From: Corynebacterium kroppenstedtii DSM 44385
GTDB taxonomy: Bacteria; Actinomycetota; Actinomycetes; Mycobacteriales; Mycobacteriaceae
Direction: 5' to 3'
Length of the DNA: 64,000 bases
NCBI RefSeq assembly: GCF_000023145.1
Contig: NC_012704.1
Location: 1,984,001 to 2,048,000, forward strand
In this document: positions 31,457 through 41,337 of the stretch, piece after piece
Numbering within the stretch: position 1 is the first letter of the stretch
How the letters are laid out: the number at the start of each line of letters is the position of its first letter
Made by a program: the position numbers and the translations under genes
The notes under the pieces: generated by a model
Seen by the model: only the letters and a program-made list of their open reading frames with translations
What the model was told of the DNA's origin: nothing
Databases searched by the model: none

Positions 31457-32716
31457 CTACTCCCCCCGGTCCTCGGATCCGCGCGGGCTATCGCCCCAGC
31501 CATCCTCCGCATCAGGCACGAAAGGATGCACCGTAGATGCCGCCTGCGTCGCCCGTGACCGCGCCGTCTCAATATCCTCGGCAGTCGCGGTCACAACGCC
31601 CATCCGTCGGTGAGGAAAAGCCTCCGGCTTGCCAAAGAGACGCAGGTCAGTCTCCGGCACGGCCAAGGCCTCCTTCACACCCGAGAAGGCCACGCCGTCA
31701 CCCCTCACACCGCCGTAAATCACGGCAGACGCGCCCGGCGACACCAGCGTGACGTCGACAGGCAATCCCAAAATCGCCCGGGCGTGCAGCTCAAACTCGG
31801 ACAGGCGCTGGGTCCCCATCGTCACCATGCCCGTATCGTGCGGGCGCGGGCTGACCTCGGAGAAATACACATCATCGCCCTTCACGAACAGCTCGACGCC
31901 GAATACACCGCGCCCGCCCAGGGCGTTGGTCACGCGCGCCGCGATGGACCGCGCGTTCTCCGCGGCCGCGTCGCTCATCGGCGCAGGCTGCCAGGACTCC
32001 ACATAATCGCCGGAATGCTGACGATGCCCCACCGGCTCGCAGAACCACGTGGCCACCTTCCCCGTCGAGGGGTCCACCGCGCGCACCGTCAATAGTGTGA
32101 TCTCATAGTCGAAATCAACGAACTGCTCGACGATCACGCGTGCCTGGTTCACGCGGGCGCCGCTCATCGCGTAATCCCACGCCTCGTCGAGGTCCTCCGG
32201 ACCGTTGAGCACGCTCTGCCCCTTGCCAGAGGAGCTCATCACCGGCTTCACCACGCACGGGAAACCCATGGCGTCCACGGCGTCGTCGAACTCGTCGCGG
32301 GTCGACGCGAACGCGTAGCCACTCGTCGGCAAGCCAAGATCTTCCCCCGCCAACCGACGAACTTCCTCGCGATTCATCGTGACGCGCGTCGCCTCGGCCG
32401 TGGGAATCACCGTGTAATCCGACTCCAAATCGCGCAACCCGTCCGTCGCGATCGCCTCAATCTCCGGCACAATGAAATCCGGGCGGACATCGTCGACAAG
32501 GTTTTTAATGGCATCCGGGTCCGTCATGTCGATGACATAGTGAAACTGCGCCACGTGATGAGCAGGCGCGCCGTCATACCGATCGACCGCGAGAACTTCC
32601 ACCCCCAAACGCTGGAAAGCTATTGCGACCTCTTTGCCCAACTCCCCCGAACCAAGCAACATGACCTTGGTCGCGCTGGGGGATAAGGGTGTTCCGATTG
32701 CATCTGGTGTGTACAC
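31457..32716 (-). CDS. purT: Formate-dependent phosphoribosylglycinamide formyltransferase
   Basis: An ATP-grasp enzyme that formylates GAR using formate and ATP in purine synthesis. Its 419 residues show the N-terminal [10 protein letters not shown], the ATP-grasp segments [11 protein letters not shown] and [14 protein letters not shown], and [15 protein letters not shown], all characteristic of PurT and not PurK. It starts at GTG, with TACTCT ending seven bases before and no ribosome site, hence probably leaderless. The last 25 residues are an acidic tail. Confidence 0.93.
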   Translation of the reverse strand: MYTPDAIGTPLSPSATKVMLLGSGELGKEVAIAFQRLGVEVLAVDRYDGAPAHHVAQFHYVIDMTDPDAIKNLVDDVRPDFIVPEIEAIATDGLRDLESDYTVIPTAEATRVTMNREEVRRLAGEDLGLPTSGYAFASTRDEFDDAVDAMGFPCVVKPVMSSSGKGQSVLNGPEDLDEAWDYAMSGARVNQARVIVEQFVDFDYEITLLTVRAVDPSTGKVATWFCEPVGHRQHSGDYVESWQPAPMSDAAAENARSIAARVTNALGGRGVFGVELFVKGDDVYFSEVSPRPHDTGMVTMGTQRLSEFELHARAILGLPVDVTLVSPGASAVIYGGVRGDGVAFSGVKEALAVPETDLRLFGKPEAFPHRRMGVVTATAEDIETARSRATQAASTVHPFVPDAEDGWGDSPRGSEDRGE

Positions 32717-32721
32717 GCTGG

Positions 32722-33942
32722 TCAGAGTACCAGCCGATAGTCCGAAAGCTCGGAATACGGCCCGTTATGGCACGTCCACACCACCGATTTAGGCTCGCCT
32801 AATGTGCTGCCGCCGTGGGCACGCAGCACATCATGGATCTCGCCGGCGACGAACCCGCGCATGATGCGCTCCAAGGTGCGATACCCGTAAACGTCCAGGC
32901 CAACGGTGGGCTCGTCCAGGAAAAGGAACTCCGGGCCGCGGGCCAGTGCGCAAGCCACCGACACAATTCTTCTTGCCGACGACGCTACGTCCAGCGGATG
33001 GACGCCCCCGACATCTTCAAGCCCGCAATACTCGATCAGCGCGTCCGCGTTGCGGAGGGTGGAGCCGATCGCGATTTCGTCCCTGACCGTTTTCGCAGAG
33101 AACGAGGTGTCCATTGATGTGGGGGCCCAACCGTAGTGGAGGGGGTGGGGTGGGGCGACAACCTGCTGCGACCCGCCACTGTGCTCAATCAAGTCCGCCA
33201 GGGCGAGGAGAAGCGTGGTTTTCCCCGTACCGTTTGGCCCCGCGATGTGAGTAATCCCGCGCGGAATTCCCGCCGACAAGGGGCCGAGCGTAAAAGCATG
33301 GCGCTCGACCACAAGGTCGTTGATCATCAGAACAGGCGAAGGAGCATGGGCGGAATGGGTGAAGTCAGCAGATTCGGCGTCGGAGCCGCCAGCGGAGTCC
33401 TCGTCGGGAGTCTTGCTCAACTCGACCGGCGAGTCATACGCCGCCCCCGCAACGGGATTCAGCCCGACACCCCCGGGATAACGCGATTCAACGTCGCAGA
33501 GGTCGGCTAAGTGGTTCCACGTGCGGTCAAAAATGGTGACGTCGCCCGGAAAACTATCCACGACCTGCACCAAAGCGCGCGTTGCATCCATGTCACATCC
33601 GTCCAACGGGCAGTCCAACACCAGATTGTCAGGATTACGTAAGAGAGCGGACGCGATGGCCACCCGGCGCGTCTGGCCCGTCGACAATTTGGATGGATCG
33701 CGCTGGAGGAGCGTCGTCAACCCCCATTGACCAGCAACATCCTGGATTCGCGCGCGCATGTCCGGCACGGGCACACCCATCTGCTCCATGCCGAACGCGA
33801 GCTCCTGCTCCACCGTGCTCCGCAGCAACGTGATGTGGGCTGCCGCATCATTGCCCACCCACGCGGCACCCGTGTCCTCCGCGAGGGCCCACGCCTCTTC
33901 GCTCATCCCCGAACCGCTCGGGGCGCACACAAACTCCTTCAT
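32722..33942 (-). CDS. Fused ECF transporter ATPase with one degenerate half
   Basis: Energises ECF uptake with the EcfT and S genes upstream. The 406 residues hold two ABC domains. The first starts late: its Walker A is missing, the Q-loop region begins at about residue 28, the signature KLSTGQTRR is intact near 86, but Walker B reads LVLDCP, losing the catalytic Glu. The second has an intact Walker A (GPNGTGKTT near 236) and Walker B FLFLDEPT near 340, while its signature is degraded to DVASSARR. So one composite ATP site is complete and the other has lost all elements. The start lies 22 bases after the EcfT stop, leaving no room for the missing part. Confidence 0.85.
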   Translation of the reverse strand: MKEFVCAPSGSGMSEEAWALAEDTGAAWVGNDAAAHITLLRSTVEQELAFGMEQMGVPVPDMRARIQDVAGQWGLTTLLQRDPSKLSTGQTRRVAIASALLRNPDNLVLDCPLDGCDMDATRALVQVVDSFPGDVTIFDRTWNHLADLCDVESRYPGGVGLNPVAGAAYDSPVELSKTPDEDSAGGSDAESADFTHSAHAPSPVLMINDLVVERHAFTLGPLSAGIPRGITHIAGPNGTGKTTLLLALADLIEHSGGSQQVVAPPHPLHYGWAPTSMDTSFSAKTVRDEIAIGSTLRNADALIEYCGLEDVGGVHPLDVASSARRIVSVACALARGPEFLFLDEPTVGLDVYGYRTLERIMRGFVAGEIHDVLRAHGGSTLGEPKSVVWTCHNGPYSELSDYRLVL

Positions 33943-33964
33943 CTCTATCCTGCTTATCCCTGCT

Positions 33965-34702
33965 CTATCCAGCGATCCCCCACACGCAGGCCACGCACAT
34001 CAGCGCAACCATCCCGTAACGAACCACGCGCTCCCACGCGCGATCGCGGACCGGGTACAGCACCGTCCGCCGCCCCGACTGAGCAATCCCCGTTCGCGAC
34101 AACGGCCGGGACCGCTGCGCCGCATCCGTCACCAGCCCCACGACCAGCGGAATGACCAGCTTCCTCCGTTGCGGTTTCACACCCCTCGATCGCTGAATCT
34201 GCTGGATGGTCCTCATTCGCGACGTCGCCAGGGGGATCAACCGGACGACCGAACCCACCACATACACGATCGGCGCCGGCAGCCACGTTTGCAGGGCGCG
34301 CATGAGCGCATCCGGGTTGACTAGCGAACCGAACATCACGCCGCAGCCGACCACCGCAGCGAAGCGCAGGCTCAGGGCAGCGGCCGTCGACCATGAACCA
34401 AAAAGGCCGTACATCAGCGAAAATGACACACACGCTGGGATGATGATGGTGACGGCAGCCAGGGTTGCTGCCTTATTCCTAATTATTAGCGACGCCACCA
34501 CGGCAACGCCTATCCCGATAGCCGACGCCCACGGCGCGTTGAGCACGGTGACGCTCACCATCAGGCAGGCGGCGGTCACGAGCGGGGTGTACGGGTGGAT
34601 GTTGGGCTCCTTAGGGTGTCGCGGTGGTATGGGGTGGGGGTTGGAAATCGGGACCAACGGCGTCGGCAAATGTGTGCGGTGCTGGATCAACAGCGTCGGC
34701 AA
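33965..34702 (-). CDS. ECF transporter transmembrane component EcfT
   Basis: A 245-residue protein with about five hydrophobic segments and the EcfT coupling motif QRSRG near residue 170, plus a second RSRPLSR motif farther on. These contact the ATPase halves. The upstream limit is uncertain: the frame's first start is a TTG at 34702 without a ribosome site, and the first 35 residues are Pro/His-rich and unlike a typical EcfT start. It lies between the ATPase and S-component genes, with a repeat copy in the gap to the latter. Confidence 0.82.
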   Translation of the reverse strand: MPTLLIQHRTHLPTPLVPISNPHPIPPRHPKEPNIHPYTPLVTAACLMVSVTVLNAPWASAIGIGVAVVASLIIRNKAATLAAVTIIIPACVSFSLMYGLFGSWSTAAALSLRFAAVVGCGVMFGSLVNPDALMRALQTWLPAPIVYVVGSVVRLIPLATSRMRTIQQIQRSRGVKPQRRKLVIPLVVGLVTDAAQRSRPLSRTGIAQSGRRTVLYPVRDRAWERVVRYGMVALMCVACVWGIAG

Positions 34703-34738
34703 TTAATAGGCTAGACGGCAACGGCACATCAAGACCAT

Positions 34739-34830
34739 AAAACTGCGGGGGTATATGGAAGTTCAGGGAAAGTGTGGGGGTATATGGTCGAAAATCGTCC
34801 GAAAAAGGCCCATATACGCCCGCAAAATTC
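34739..34830. repeat. Interspersed palindromic repeat, copy D (inverted)
   Basis: AAAACTGCGGGGGTATATGG, AAGTGTGGGGGTATATGG, a TCGAAAATCG core and CCATATACGCCCGCAAAATT recur here in the orientation opposite to copies A-C. It separates the S-component gene from ecfT inside what otherwise looks like one operon, so it is probably transcribed. Confidence 0.85.
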
Positions 34831-34949
34831 GAGCAGGAACATGAGACGGGCGATCGCCACTCTGGTTCGCTGCTACGCACGACCGTCACCAGGGATTTTT
34901 CACCGAGCTGCCAAGCCAGGGTTTCCCGCCGGAGGGGCCAGCAAAACCC

Positions 34950-35774
34950 CTACGACTTCTTCGTCGAAAATGAGCGGATGGTCCGGAGTGGAAGAGCCGC
35001 AATAATCGCCGCCACCAGCGTAAACACGATCACTTTATCGATCGGGTCCGAGGTCAGCGACTGCAGATAAACCGCCGTCATGGGGCTGAAACCGAGCCCG
35101 CGATACGCCGTCACCAAGAGGCCCGTGCCCGTACCAGCCGTCCCGCCGAAAATGAACGACGCCACCGGCGCAGCCATCAACGCGGACAGCAAACCGACGA
35201 ACACGCCGGCAATCGGGGGAACCCAGCGCTTCGTCCACGGCACCAGCCCCGCGAGCAAACCAATCATGGCGTAATCCGCCGCGAAGGGGACCACGGTCGG
35301 GTTGAAGGTTCCCCAGATCAGAGCCGACAGCACACCCGTTGCCATGCCCGCCTGCGGACCTGCAAGGGCGGCGATCAGAACCGTCCCGATGGAGTCCAGG
35401 TATAGAGGAACCGGCAACGGCATCGTGCCGATCACCTGCCCAACCACGATGTTAATGACCAACGCCGCAGGTAGCAGGGCTAACGACCGCGGTGGCAGCT
35501 TGGGCACAATCCCGATCAGCGCGATCAGCGCACTCACACCGAAACCGGCCAGCGCGATGATCGACCCCTTACCATCGGCAAGCGACTCCCAAGGATCGTC
35601 CGGCTGCATCAGGACCAGCGTCAACCACGTCGCCGCCATAATGAGAATCGCGATGGCGGTGCACACATTCGCGGTGTTGAAGACGCGTCGCTTGGGGGTG
35701 TTCGACGCTGTACCTTGTTTATGGCCATTGTGGTCTGGTGATGTATTGGGCTCGACGGGGCCGTTGGTGCTCAT
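34950..35774 (-). CDS. ECF transporter substrate-binding (S) component
   Basis: A 274-residue membrane protein with about seven hydrophobic segments after a 30-residue polar N-terminus. The YLDSIGTVLIAALAGP and SALIWGTF segments and the pairing with EcfT and EcfA genes identify an ECF S-component. Which vitamin or metabolite it binds cannot be told: no TPP, cobalamin, FMN or similar riboswitch is visible in the leader. GGAG lies six bases before the ATG. The upstream region carries a 15-base palindrome and a tandem 15-base repeat. Confidence 0.8.
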   Translation of the reverse strand: MSTNGPVEPNTSPDHNGHKQGTASNTPKRRVFNTANVCTAIAILIMAATWLTLVLMQPDDPWESLADGKGSIIALAGFGVSALIALIGIVPKLPPRSLALLPAALVINIVVGQVIGTMPLPVPLYLDSIGTVLIAALAGPQAGMATGVLSALIWGTFNPTVVPFAADYAMIGLLAGLVPWTKRWVPPIAGVFVGLLSALMAAPVASFIFGGTAGTGTGLLVTAYRGLGFSPMTAVYLQSLTSDPIDKVIVFTLVAAIIAALPLRTIRSFSTKKS

Positions 35775-35812
35775 AGGTTCTCCGTATCCGGCACATTCTC
35801 GGACTGATTATG

Positions 35813-35827
35813 CACGTGCGGCACGTG
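35813..35827 (-). promoter_or_regulatory. Perfect palindrome in the S-component leader
   Basis: CACGTGC-G-GCACGTG is a perfect 15-base inverted repeat about 40 bases before the ATG. Farther up the leader CAGCAG (5') and CTGCTG (3') could close a hairpin. Either an operator or a leader structure is possible. Confidence 0.4.
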
Positions 35828-35930
35828 AAACGCAGCGCAACTGTGCAGCTAGACGCGCTTCGCTTTGCCAAGCACGCTTTCAGCAGCGTTCCACCCGTTT
35901 CCGCGCGGCTGCTGGTACAACGCTCTATGT

Positions 35931-35977
35931 CACCTCGAGCTGTCAATACTTTAACCCATGGGACTTTAATCCATGGG
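35931..35977 (-). promoter_or_regulatory. Promoter with tandem 15-base repeat before the S-component gene
   Basis: ACTTTAACCCATGGG (35948-35962) is repeated at once as ACTTTAATCCATGGG (35963-35977), each containing CCATGG. On the minus strand these sit directly upstream of a perfect -35 box, TTGACA (35946-35941). The -10 box is weak, which would fit an activator bound at the repeats. Confidence 0.5.
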
Positions 35978-36044
35978 AACACCGACCCCGGAAACCCGTG
36001 TTGACCTCGAGCTTATTTATTGTCGACGGGTGTGCGGTAGGCAA

Positions 36045-38432
36045 TCACGCCCGCACAGCCTCCCGTAAATACCGCCCCGTTAATCCGGGCTCCTTCTGCT
36101 CGACCAATTCCCGCGGCGTGCCTTCAAACACGACCTGGCCACCCTCGTCACCCGCGCCTGGCCCCAGGTCAATGAGCCAATCCGCGTGCGCCATCACCGC
36201 CTGATGATGCTCCACCACCACGACGCTCTTACCCGAATCCACCAACTTATCCAGCAGAGTTAACAACTTGTCGACGTCCTGCATGTGCAGCCCGTTCGTC
36301 GGCTCGTCCAGAACGTAGACTCCGCCGTCGTCGGCCATGTGTACGGCTAACTTGAGGCGTTGGAGTTCGCCGCCGGATAGCGTCGACAATGGTTGTCCGA
36401 TAGTCAGATAGCCCAAGCCGACGTCGGAGAGCCGACGAAGGATCGCGACCGCGCTGCGAACCTTCGCTTCTCGACAGAACGGGAGGGCCTGGTCGACGGT
36501 CATTGCCATGACGTCGGCGATGGTGGAGCCGCCCAACGTGTAGTCCAGGACCTCCGCGGAGAAGCCCCGGCCGGCGCAGTCTTCACAGGTAGAGCTGGCG
36601 CGGCCCATCATGCCGAGGTCGATGTCGATGGTGCCCAAGCCGTGACACGATGGGCACGCGCCTTCAGAGTTGGCGCTAAACAGCGACGGGGGGACGTTGT
36701 TTGCCTTTGCGAACGATTTGCGGATGGGGTCCAGCATTCCGGTGTACGTGGCGGGGTTGGATCGACGGCCGCCCTTGATCGGGGACTGATCGACGTAGAC
36801 GAGGCGCTGGTCAGAGGTGGGTAAGTTGCCGGATGCGTGCTCAGCACTTCGCCGCCGCAGCTCGCTCATCAGCGAACTCTTCCCGGAGCCGGCCACGCCA
36901 GTTACAGCCACAAGCTCCCCCAGCGGAATCGACACCGTAACGTCGTCGAGATTATTCAACGAAGCATGATCGATGGTGATCGCGCCGGTCGCTTCCCGGA
37001 CGGCGTCCTTCAGGCGAATGGAATCGTGCAGATGAGTGCCCGTCGCGGTCGAGCTCTCACGCAGCTCCTCCACGCTGCCTTCGAAGCACACCGTCCCACC
37101 GTCCTTACCCGCACCCGGCCCCATATCAATCACATGGTCCGCGATCGCAATCGTTTCCGGCTTGTGCTCCACGACGAGTACCGTGTTCCCCTTGTCCCGC
37201 AGGCGCAGGAGCAGGGCATTCATGCGCTCGATATCGTGCGGGTGCAGCCCGGCGGTGGGCTCGTCGAAAATATATGTGGCATCCGTGAGCGCCGAATTCA
37301 CGTGCCGCACCATCTTGGTCCGTTGCGCTTCACCACCGGATAACGTCCCCGCGGGGCGGTCCAGCGTCAAGTAGCCCAGGCCACTATCGACAAATGTGTC
37401 TAGCATCGCCAGAAGGTTCTCAATAACCGGCTTCACCTGGGGTTTGTCGAGCGACGCCACCCACTCGGCCAGCTCGTTGATCTGCATTCCTGCCGCGTCG
37501 GCAATAGAAACTCCATCGATTGTCGACGTTCGAGCCCCCTCATTGAGCCGTGTGCCGTGACAATCGGGGCATGGCTTGTATGTCACCGCACGGTCGACGA
37601 ACTCGCGAATATGCGGCTGCATAGATTCACGATCTTTCGACAGCATCGAATTCTTAAGGTGTAGAACTAAGCCTTCATACGTTCGGTTGACGTTATTTAT
37701 TTTTATGCGCTCCGGCTCGCGATAAAGAAAATCGTGCATTTCTTTATCCGTGAATTCCTTAATGGGCTTATCCACATTGACGAATCCCGATTCCACGATT
37801 TGCCGAACTGACCACCCTCCAGCTTTGTAACCAGGAATGGTTAAAGCACCATCATTAAGGGATAGCGAGTCATCAAAAAGTTCGGTCAGCTTTAAATCGG
37901 AGACGGTGCCCATACCTTCGCACGTCACACATTGCCCGCCGATCACGGTGAAACGCTTGGCCTTACCTTTCCTCTGCCCCGCTTTCTTGATTGCGCCGCC
38001 GCCCGTCACCGTCGGCTGATTAAATGAATATGCTTTAGGCCCACCAATATGAGGTTCGGCAACACGGCTAAATAACAGGCGTAAATAAGCCAAAGCATCG
38101 GTAATAGTGCCGACAGTGGACCGTGGACCCCCGCCCAACGATGACTGATCCACACTGATGGCCGCCGTGATCCCCTCAATACGATCGACGTCCGGCCTGC
38201 TGGGGGCCTGCATAAACCCCTGCACAAACGCGTTATACGTCTCGTTAATGCTGCGCTGCGCCTCCGCGGCGATCGTGCCGAACACCAGCGAACTCTTGCC
38301 CGACCCCGACACACCGGTGAAAACGGTGAGCTTCCGTTTCGGGATATCGACGGTGACGTGGCGCAAATTGTTTTCCGACGCCCCGACGACGCGAATGACA
38401 TCGTGCAATTTCGACGTGTTCTGAGTAGCCAT
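36045..38432 (-). CDS. UvrA2-type (class II) excinuclease-like ABC ATPase
   Basis: A 795-residue protein with two ABC modules of UvrA type. Walker A motifs are GVSGSGKSS near 42 and GVAGSGKSS in the second half; signatures are LSGGEAQR and LSGGELQR. Four CXXC pairs are seen (CVTCEG, CPDCHG, CPSCHG, CEDCAG). It is about 150 residues shorter than housekeeping UvrA and seems to lack the UvrB-binding insert, as in the UvrA2/DrrC group linked to tolerance of DNA-binding drugs. TACAGT ends seven bases before ATG 38432, so it is probably leaderless; GTG 38441 is an alternative. It stands alone. Confidence 0.88.
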   Translation of the reverse strand: MATQNTSKLHDVIRVVGASENNLRHVTVDIPKRKLTVFTGVSGSGKSSLVFGTIAAEAQRSINETYNAFVQGFMQAPSRPDVDRIEGITAAISVDQSSLGGGPRSTVGTITDALAYLRLLFSRVAEPHIGGPKAYSFNQPTVTGGGAIKKAGQRKGKAKRFTVIGGQCVTCEGMGTVSDLKLTELFDDSLSLNDGALTIPGYKAGGWSVRQIVESGFVNVDKPIKEFTDKEMHDFLYREPERIKINNVNRTYEGLVLHLKNSMLSKDRESMQPHIREFVDRAVTYKPCPDCHGTRLNEGARTSTIDGVSIADAAGMQINELAEWVASLDKPQVKPVIENLLAMLDTFVDSGLGYLTLDRPAGTLSGGEAQRTKMVRHVNSALTDATYIFDEPTAGLHPHDIERMNALLLRLRDKGNTVLVVEHKPETIAIADHVIDMGPGAGKDGGTVCFEGSVEELRESSTATGTHLHDSIRLKDAVREATGAITIDHASLNNLDDVTVSIPLGELVAVTGVAGSGKSSLMSELRRRSAEHASGNLPTSDQRLVYVDQSPIKGGRRSNPATYTGMLDPIRKSFAKANNVPPSLFSANSEGACPSCHGLGTIDIDLGMMGRASSTCEDCAGRGFSAEVLDYTLGGSTIADVMAMTVDQALPFCREAKVRSAVAILRRLSDVGLGYLTIGQPLSTLSGGELQRLKLAVHMADDGGVYVLDEPTNGLHMQDVDKLLTLLDKLVDSGKSVVVVEHHQAVMAHADWLIDLGPGAGDEGGQVVFEGTPRELVEQKEPGLTGRYLREAVRA

Positions 38433-38611
38433 CCCCACCACTGTAGCTGCACCAGCACTGCAGCCACTCGTGCCTCTGTAACCGTCCCCACTGTGGCCAT
38501 CCCTACAGATTCAGAAGCTTTCCTCATTTCAGGAGTGATTCGGGCCACCACCTACGACACCGCCCACCACCGTTTACGATAAGTAATGCGATAAGTTCTT
38601 CTGCCCCGCGA

Positions 38612-38758
38612 ATGGTTTTGCCCCTCTCGTGAAGCAGAAATACCAGGGAATCCGGTGCGAATCCGGAACTGTCCCGCAGCGGTATGTGAGAAAACCAAAC
38701 GACACAATGACGCACTGGTGACCCTCCCCAACCTGGAGAACGCTGGGAAGCAGTGTCA
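38612..38758 (+). ncRNA. Cobalamin riboswitch before metE
   Basis: The conserved core GGGAATCCGGTGCGAATCCG followed by GAACTGTCCCGCAGCGGTA (38646-38684) is diagnostic of the AdoCbl/cobalamin aptamer. GGTTTT (38614) can pair with AAAACC (38691), and CACTG (38713) with CAGTG (38751) around the GGGAAG block. It precedes the B12-independent methionine synthase, which predicts repression by cobalamin. Confidence 0.93.
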
Positions 38759-38774
38759 ATTAGGTTCCGCCCCG

Positions 38775-38798
38775 GATGGCCACAACCTCACGGCCATC
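38775..38798 (+). promoter_or_regulatory. Hairpin in the metE expression platform
   Basis: GATGGCC (38775-38781) and GGCCATC (38792-38798) form a perfect seven-pair stem between the cobalamin aptamer and the metE start. There is no U-run, so it is more likely part of a translational or Rho-dependent switch than an intrinsic terminator. Confidence 0.45.
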
Positions 38799-38920
38799 AG
38801 GAACAGCATCAGGAGCAGCGCACTACATCGCGCACCAGCGGAGTGCTCACGAGTCCGAATACCTGCTTATCGTCGCGGAGCCCGCCGGGCCCGTGTGTCC
38901 ACCACTGACGAGGATCAGGA

Positions 38921-41311
38921 ATGACATTCACAACACTTGGCGTGCCACGCATCGGTCCACGCCGCGAACTCAAACGCGCTTGCGAAAAATACTGGAAATC
39001 AGTCTCTGCAGATAAAGAGCGCGAAACCCAAGAACACGCTTCCCACCTGGCCCGTACCGCGTGGGAACTCACCACGACCTACACACAGAACCTCGCCTCA
39101 GCCGGCATGGAATCCGTCCCCACCATGGGGCGCAGCTACTACGACGCCGTGCTCGACATGAGCGCCTACCTCGGCGTTCTCCCCGCACGCTTCAACACAA
39201 TCCCGGACCATACAGCCCCCGACCACACGCCAGCACCGTCGATAGAAAACCGACTACCGCGCGACATCGATCGTCGCTTCGCCACCGCCCGCGGGACGTC
39301 GGATCTTCCCCCGTCGGCAATGACCAAGTGGTACGACACCAACTACCACTACATCGTTCCTGAGCTCACCGTCGACACGAAGTTTGATCTGACTATCGAC
39401 GATTTTCTTGCCGACGTCGCCGAGCTGCGGAACACCGCCAACGTGCGGCCCGTCTTGGTTGGCCCGTTCACCTACCTGACCTTGGCTGATCAGGCATCCA
39501 ACGATGACCTCGGCGGGCTGTGGCAACCGCTGATCGATGCATACGCAGAATTCATCACGCGCTTAGGTGCCACCGGGACGGAATGGGTGCAGCTGGACGA
39601 GCCGCAATTGACCTGCGACGTCACCGACGCCGATATCGAACGCGTCCGGTCCGCCTACACGAAGGTTGCCGAGGCCGCCGGAAAAGCCGACGTCAAACTG
39701 CTGGTAGCCACCTATTTTGGCCCAGGTGATCATGCTCTCGCCGCACTGAGCGACACTGGCGTCGATGGCATCGCCGTCGACCTCATCCCGAGTCAACAAA
39801 CCACCACAGGGAACACTGCCGCCAGCGCCGACGGCGCCGTCCCACACTGGCTCGATGCATGGACAGGCGAGGAGACTCTCGTCGCGGGCATCGTCAATGG
39901 CCGCAACGTCTGGCGCACCGATATCGAACAAGCCTTGCGCACGCTCGAAAAACTCGCCGAGCACGGGCCGGTGGTGGCCTCGACGTCGTGCTCCCTCCTC
40001 CATGTTCCCTATCGCCTCGGGCGCAACGCCGACGGCACCGACGCACAAGAGGGTAGCTCGGAACCCGGTTTGCCCGTCGACGTCCGCGATCGATTAGCCT
40101 TCGGCGAGGAGAAAATACAAGAACTTGCGCTCCTCCACCGTGCCCTCGCGTCGGCAAGCACCCCGGACGACGAGCACTATATTGCTGCATCGAGCCAGGC
40201 CTTATCTGGGGGTGTACCCACCAACGACGATGTTCAACGGCGGCTGAGCTCGATCACCGAGGACGACCGCCACCGCGTTCCGTTTGGCGACCGCACCGGC
40301 CCGGCGCTGCCCGCGCTACCGACAACCACGATCGGGTCGTTCCCGCAAACATCGGCCATCCGACGCGCCCGGAAAGACAAACGCGACGGCACCATCACCC
40401 AGGACGAATACACCGCGCGGATGGAAGACGAAGTGCGGTCCACCATCAAAGCCCAGGAAGATCTTGGCCTCGATGTCCTCGTTCACGGCGAGCCCGAGCG
40501 GAATGACATGGTGCAGTACTTCTCCGAACAGCTGGACGGCTACTGCTCCACCACGAATGGCTGGGTCCAGTCCTACGGGTCGCGGTGCGTCCGCCCGCCC
40601 ATCGTCACCGGCGACGTGTCCCGTCCGTCGCCACTAACGACGCACTGGTTCCGCGTCGCGCAGGATGCCACCGACAAACCGGTAAAGGGGATGCTCACGG
40701 GCCCGGTCACGATGCTCGCGTGGTCGTTCGTTCGCGAAGATCAACCCATGTCGGTTACTGCCGACCAGGTAGCGCTCGCGCTGCGCGATGAGATCGATGA
40801 TCTTATTCGGGCCGGTGCGCGCATTATTCAGGTCGACGAACCTGCCATTCGTGAACTCCTCCCCCTACGCAAAGCTGACCACCAAGCCTATACGACGTGG
40901 GCAACGAAAGCCTTTCGATTGGCAACGTCGAGCGCTGGCCCGGATATCCACATCCATACTCATATGTGTTACTCACAGTTCAATGAGCTCATCGATACGA
41001 TTATCGACCTGGATGCCGACGTCACCACCATCGAATCGGCCCGCAACGGCATGAAGGTACTCAAAGCTCTTCACGACGCCGGGTTCTCGCTCGGCATTGG
41101 CCCTGGTGTGTGGGATATTCACTCGCCGCGAGTGCCGTCGGTCGAGGAAATCACGACACTTATTCGCGACGCTATCGATGCCGTCGGTGTTGAGCCTCTA
41201 TGGGTTAATCCCGACTGTGGACTGAAGACTCGGACGTGGCCCGAGACGACCGCGTCGCTGCGCAACATGGTTGAGGCCACCCGGAGCGTTCGGGCAGATT
41301 TGGACCGCTGA
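38921..41311 (+). CDS. metE: Cobalamin-independent methionine synthase
   Basis: Transfers a methyl group from methyl-tetrahydrofolate polyglutamate to homocysteine. The 796 residues show the duplicated barrel architecture. Zinc ligands are visible as His/Cys in HTHMCYSQF (about 684-686) and Cys near 766 in NPDCGLKTR. TTTIGSFPQT opens the catalytic half. GAGG lies about eight bases before the ATG. Control by a B12 riboswitch implies that the organism also has, or can obtain B12 for, MetH. Confidence 0.97.
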   Translation: MTFTTLGVPRIGPRRELKRACEKYWKSVSADKERETQEHASHLARTAWELTTTYTQNLASAGMESVPTMGRSYYDAVLDMSAYLGVLPARFNTIPDHTAPDHTPAPSIENRLPRDIDRRFATARGTSDLPPSAMTKWYDTNYHYIVPELTVDTKFDLTIDDFLADVAELRNTANVRPVLVGPFTYLTLADQASNDDLGGLWQPLIDAYAEFITRLGATGTEWVQLDEPQLTCDVTDADIERVRSAYTKVAEAAGKADVKLLVATYFGPGDHALAALSDTGVDGIAVDLIPSQQTTTGNTAASADGAVPHWLDAWTGEETLVAGIVNGRNVWRTDIEQALRTLEKLAEHGPVVASTSCSLLHVPYRLGRNADGTDAQEGSSEPGLPVDVRDRLAFGEEKIQELALLHRALASASTPDDEHYIAASSQALSGGVPTNDDVQRRLSSITEDDRHRVPFGDRTGPALPALPTTTIGSFPQTSAIRRARKDKRDGTITQDEYTARMEDEVRSTIKAQEDLGLDVLVHGEPERNDMVQYFSEQLDGYCSTTNGWVQSYGSRCVRPPIVTGDVSRPSPLTTHWFRVAQDATDKPVKGMLTGPVTMLAWSFVREDQPMSVTADQVALALRDEIDDLIRAGARIIQVDEPAIRELLPLRKADHQAYTTWATKAFRLATSSAGPDIHIHTHMCYSQFNELIDTIIDLDADVTTIESARNGMKVLKALHDAGFSLGIGPGVWDIHSPRVPSVEEITTLIRDAIDAVGVEPLWVNPDCGLKTRTWPETTASLRNMVEATRSVRADLDR

Positions 41312-41337
41312 GCTGCCGTTATGTAGCGACGGGTGCG

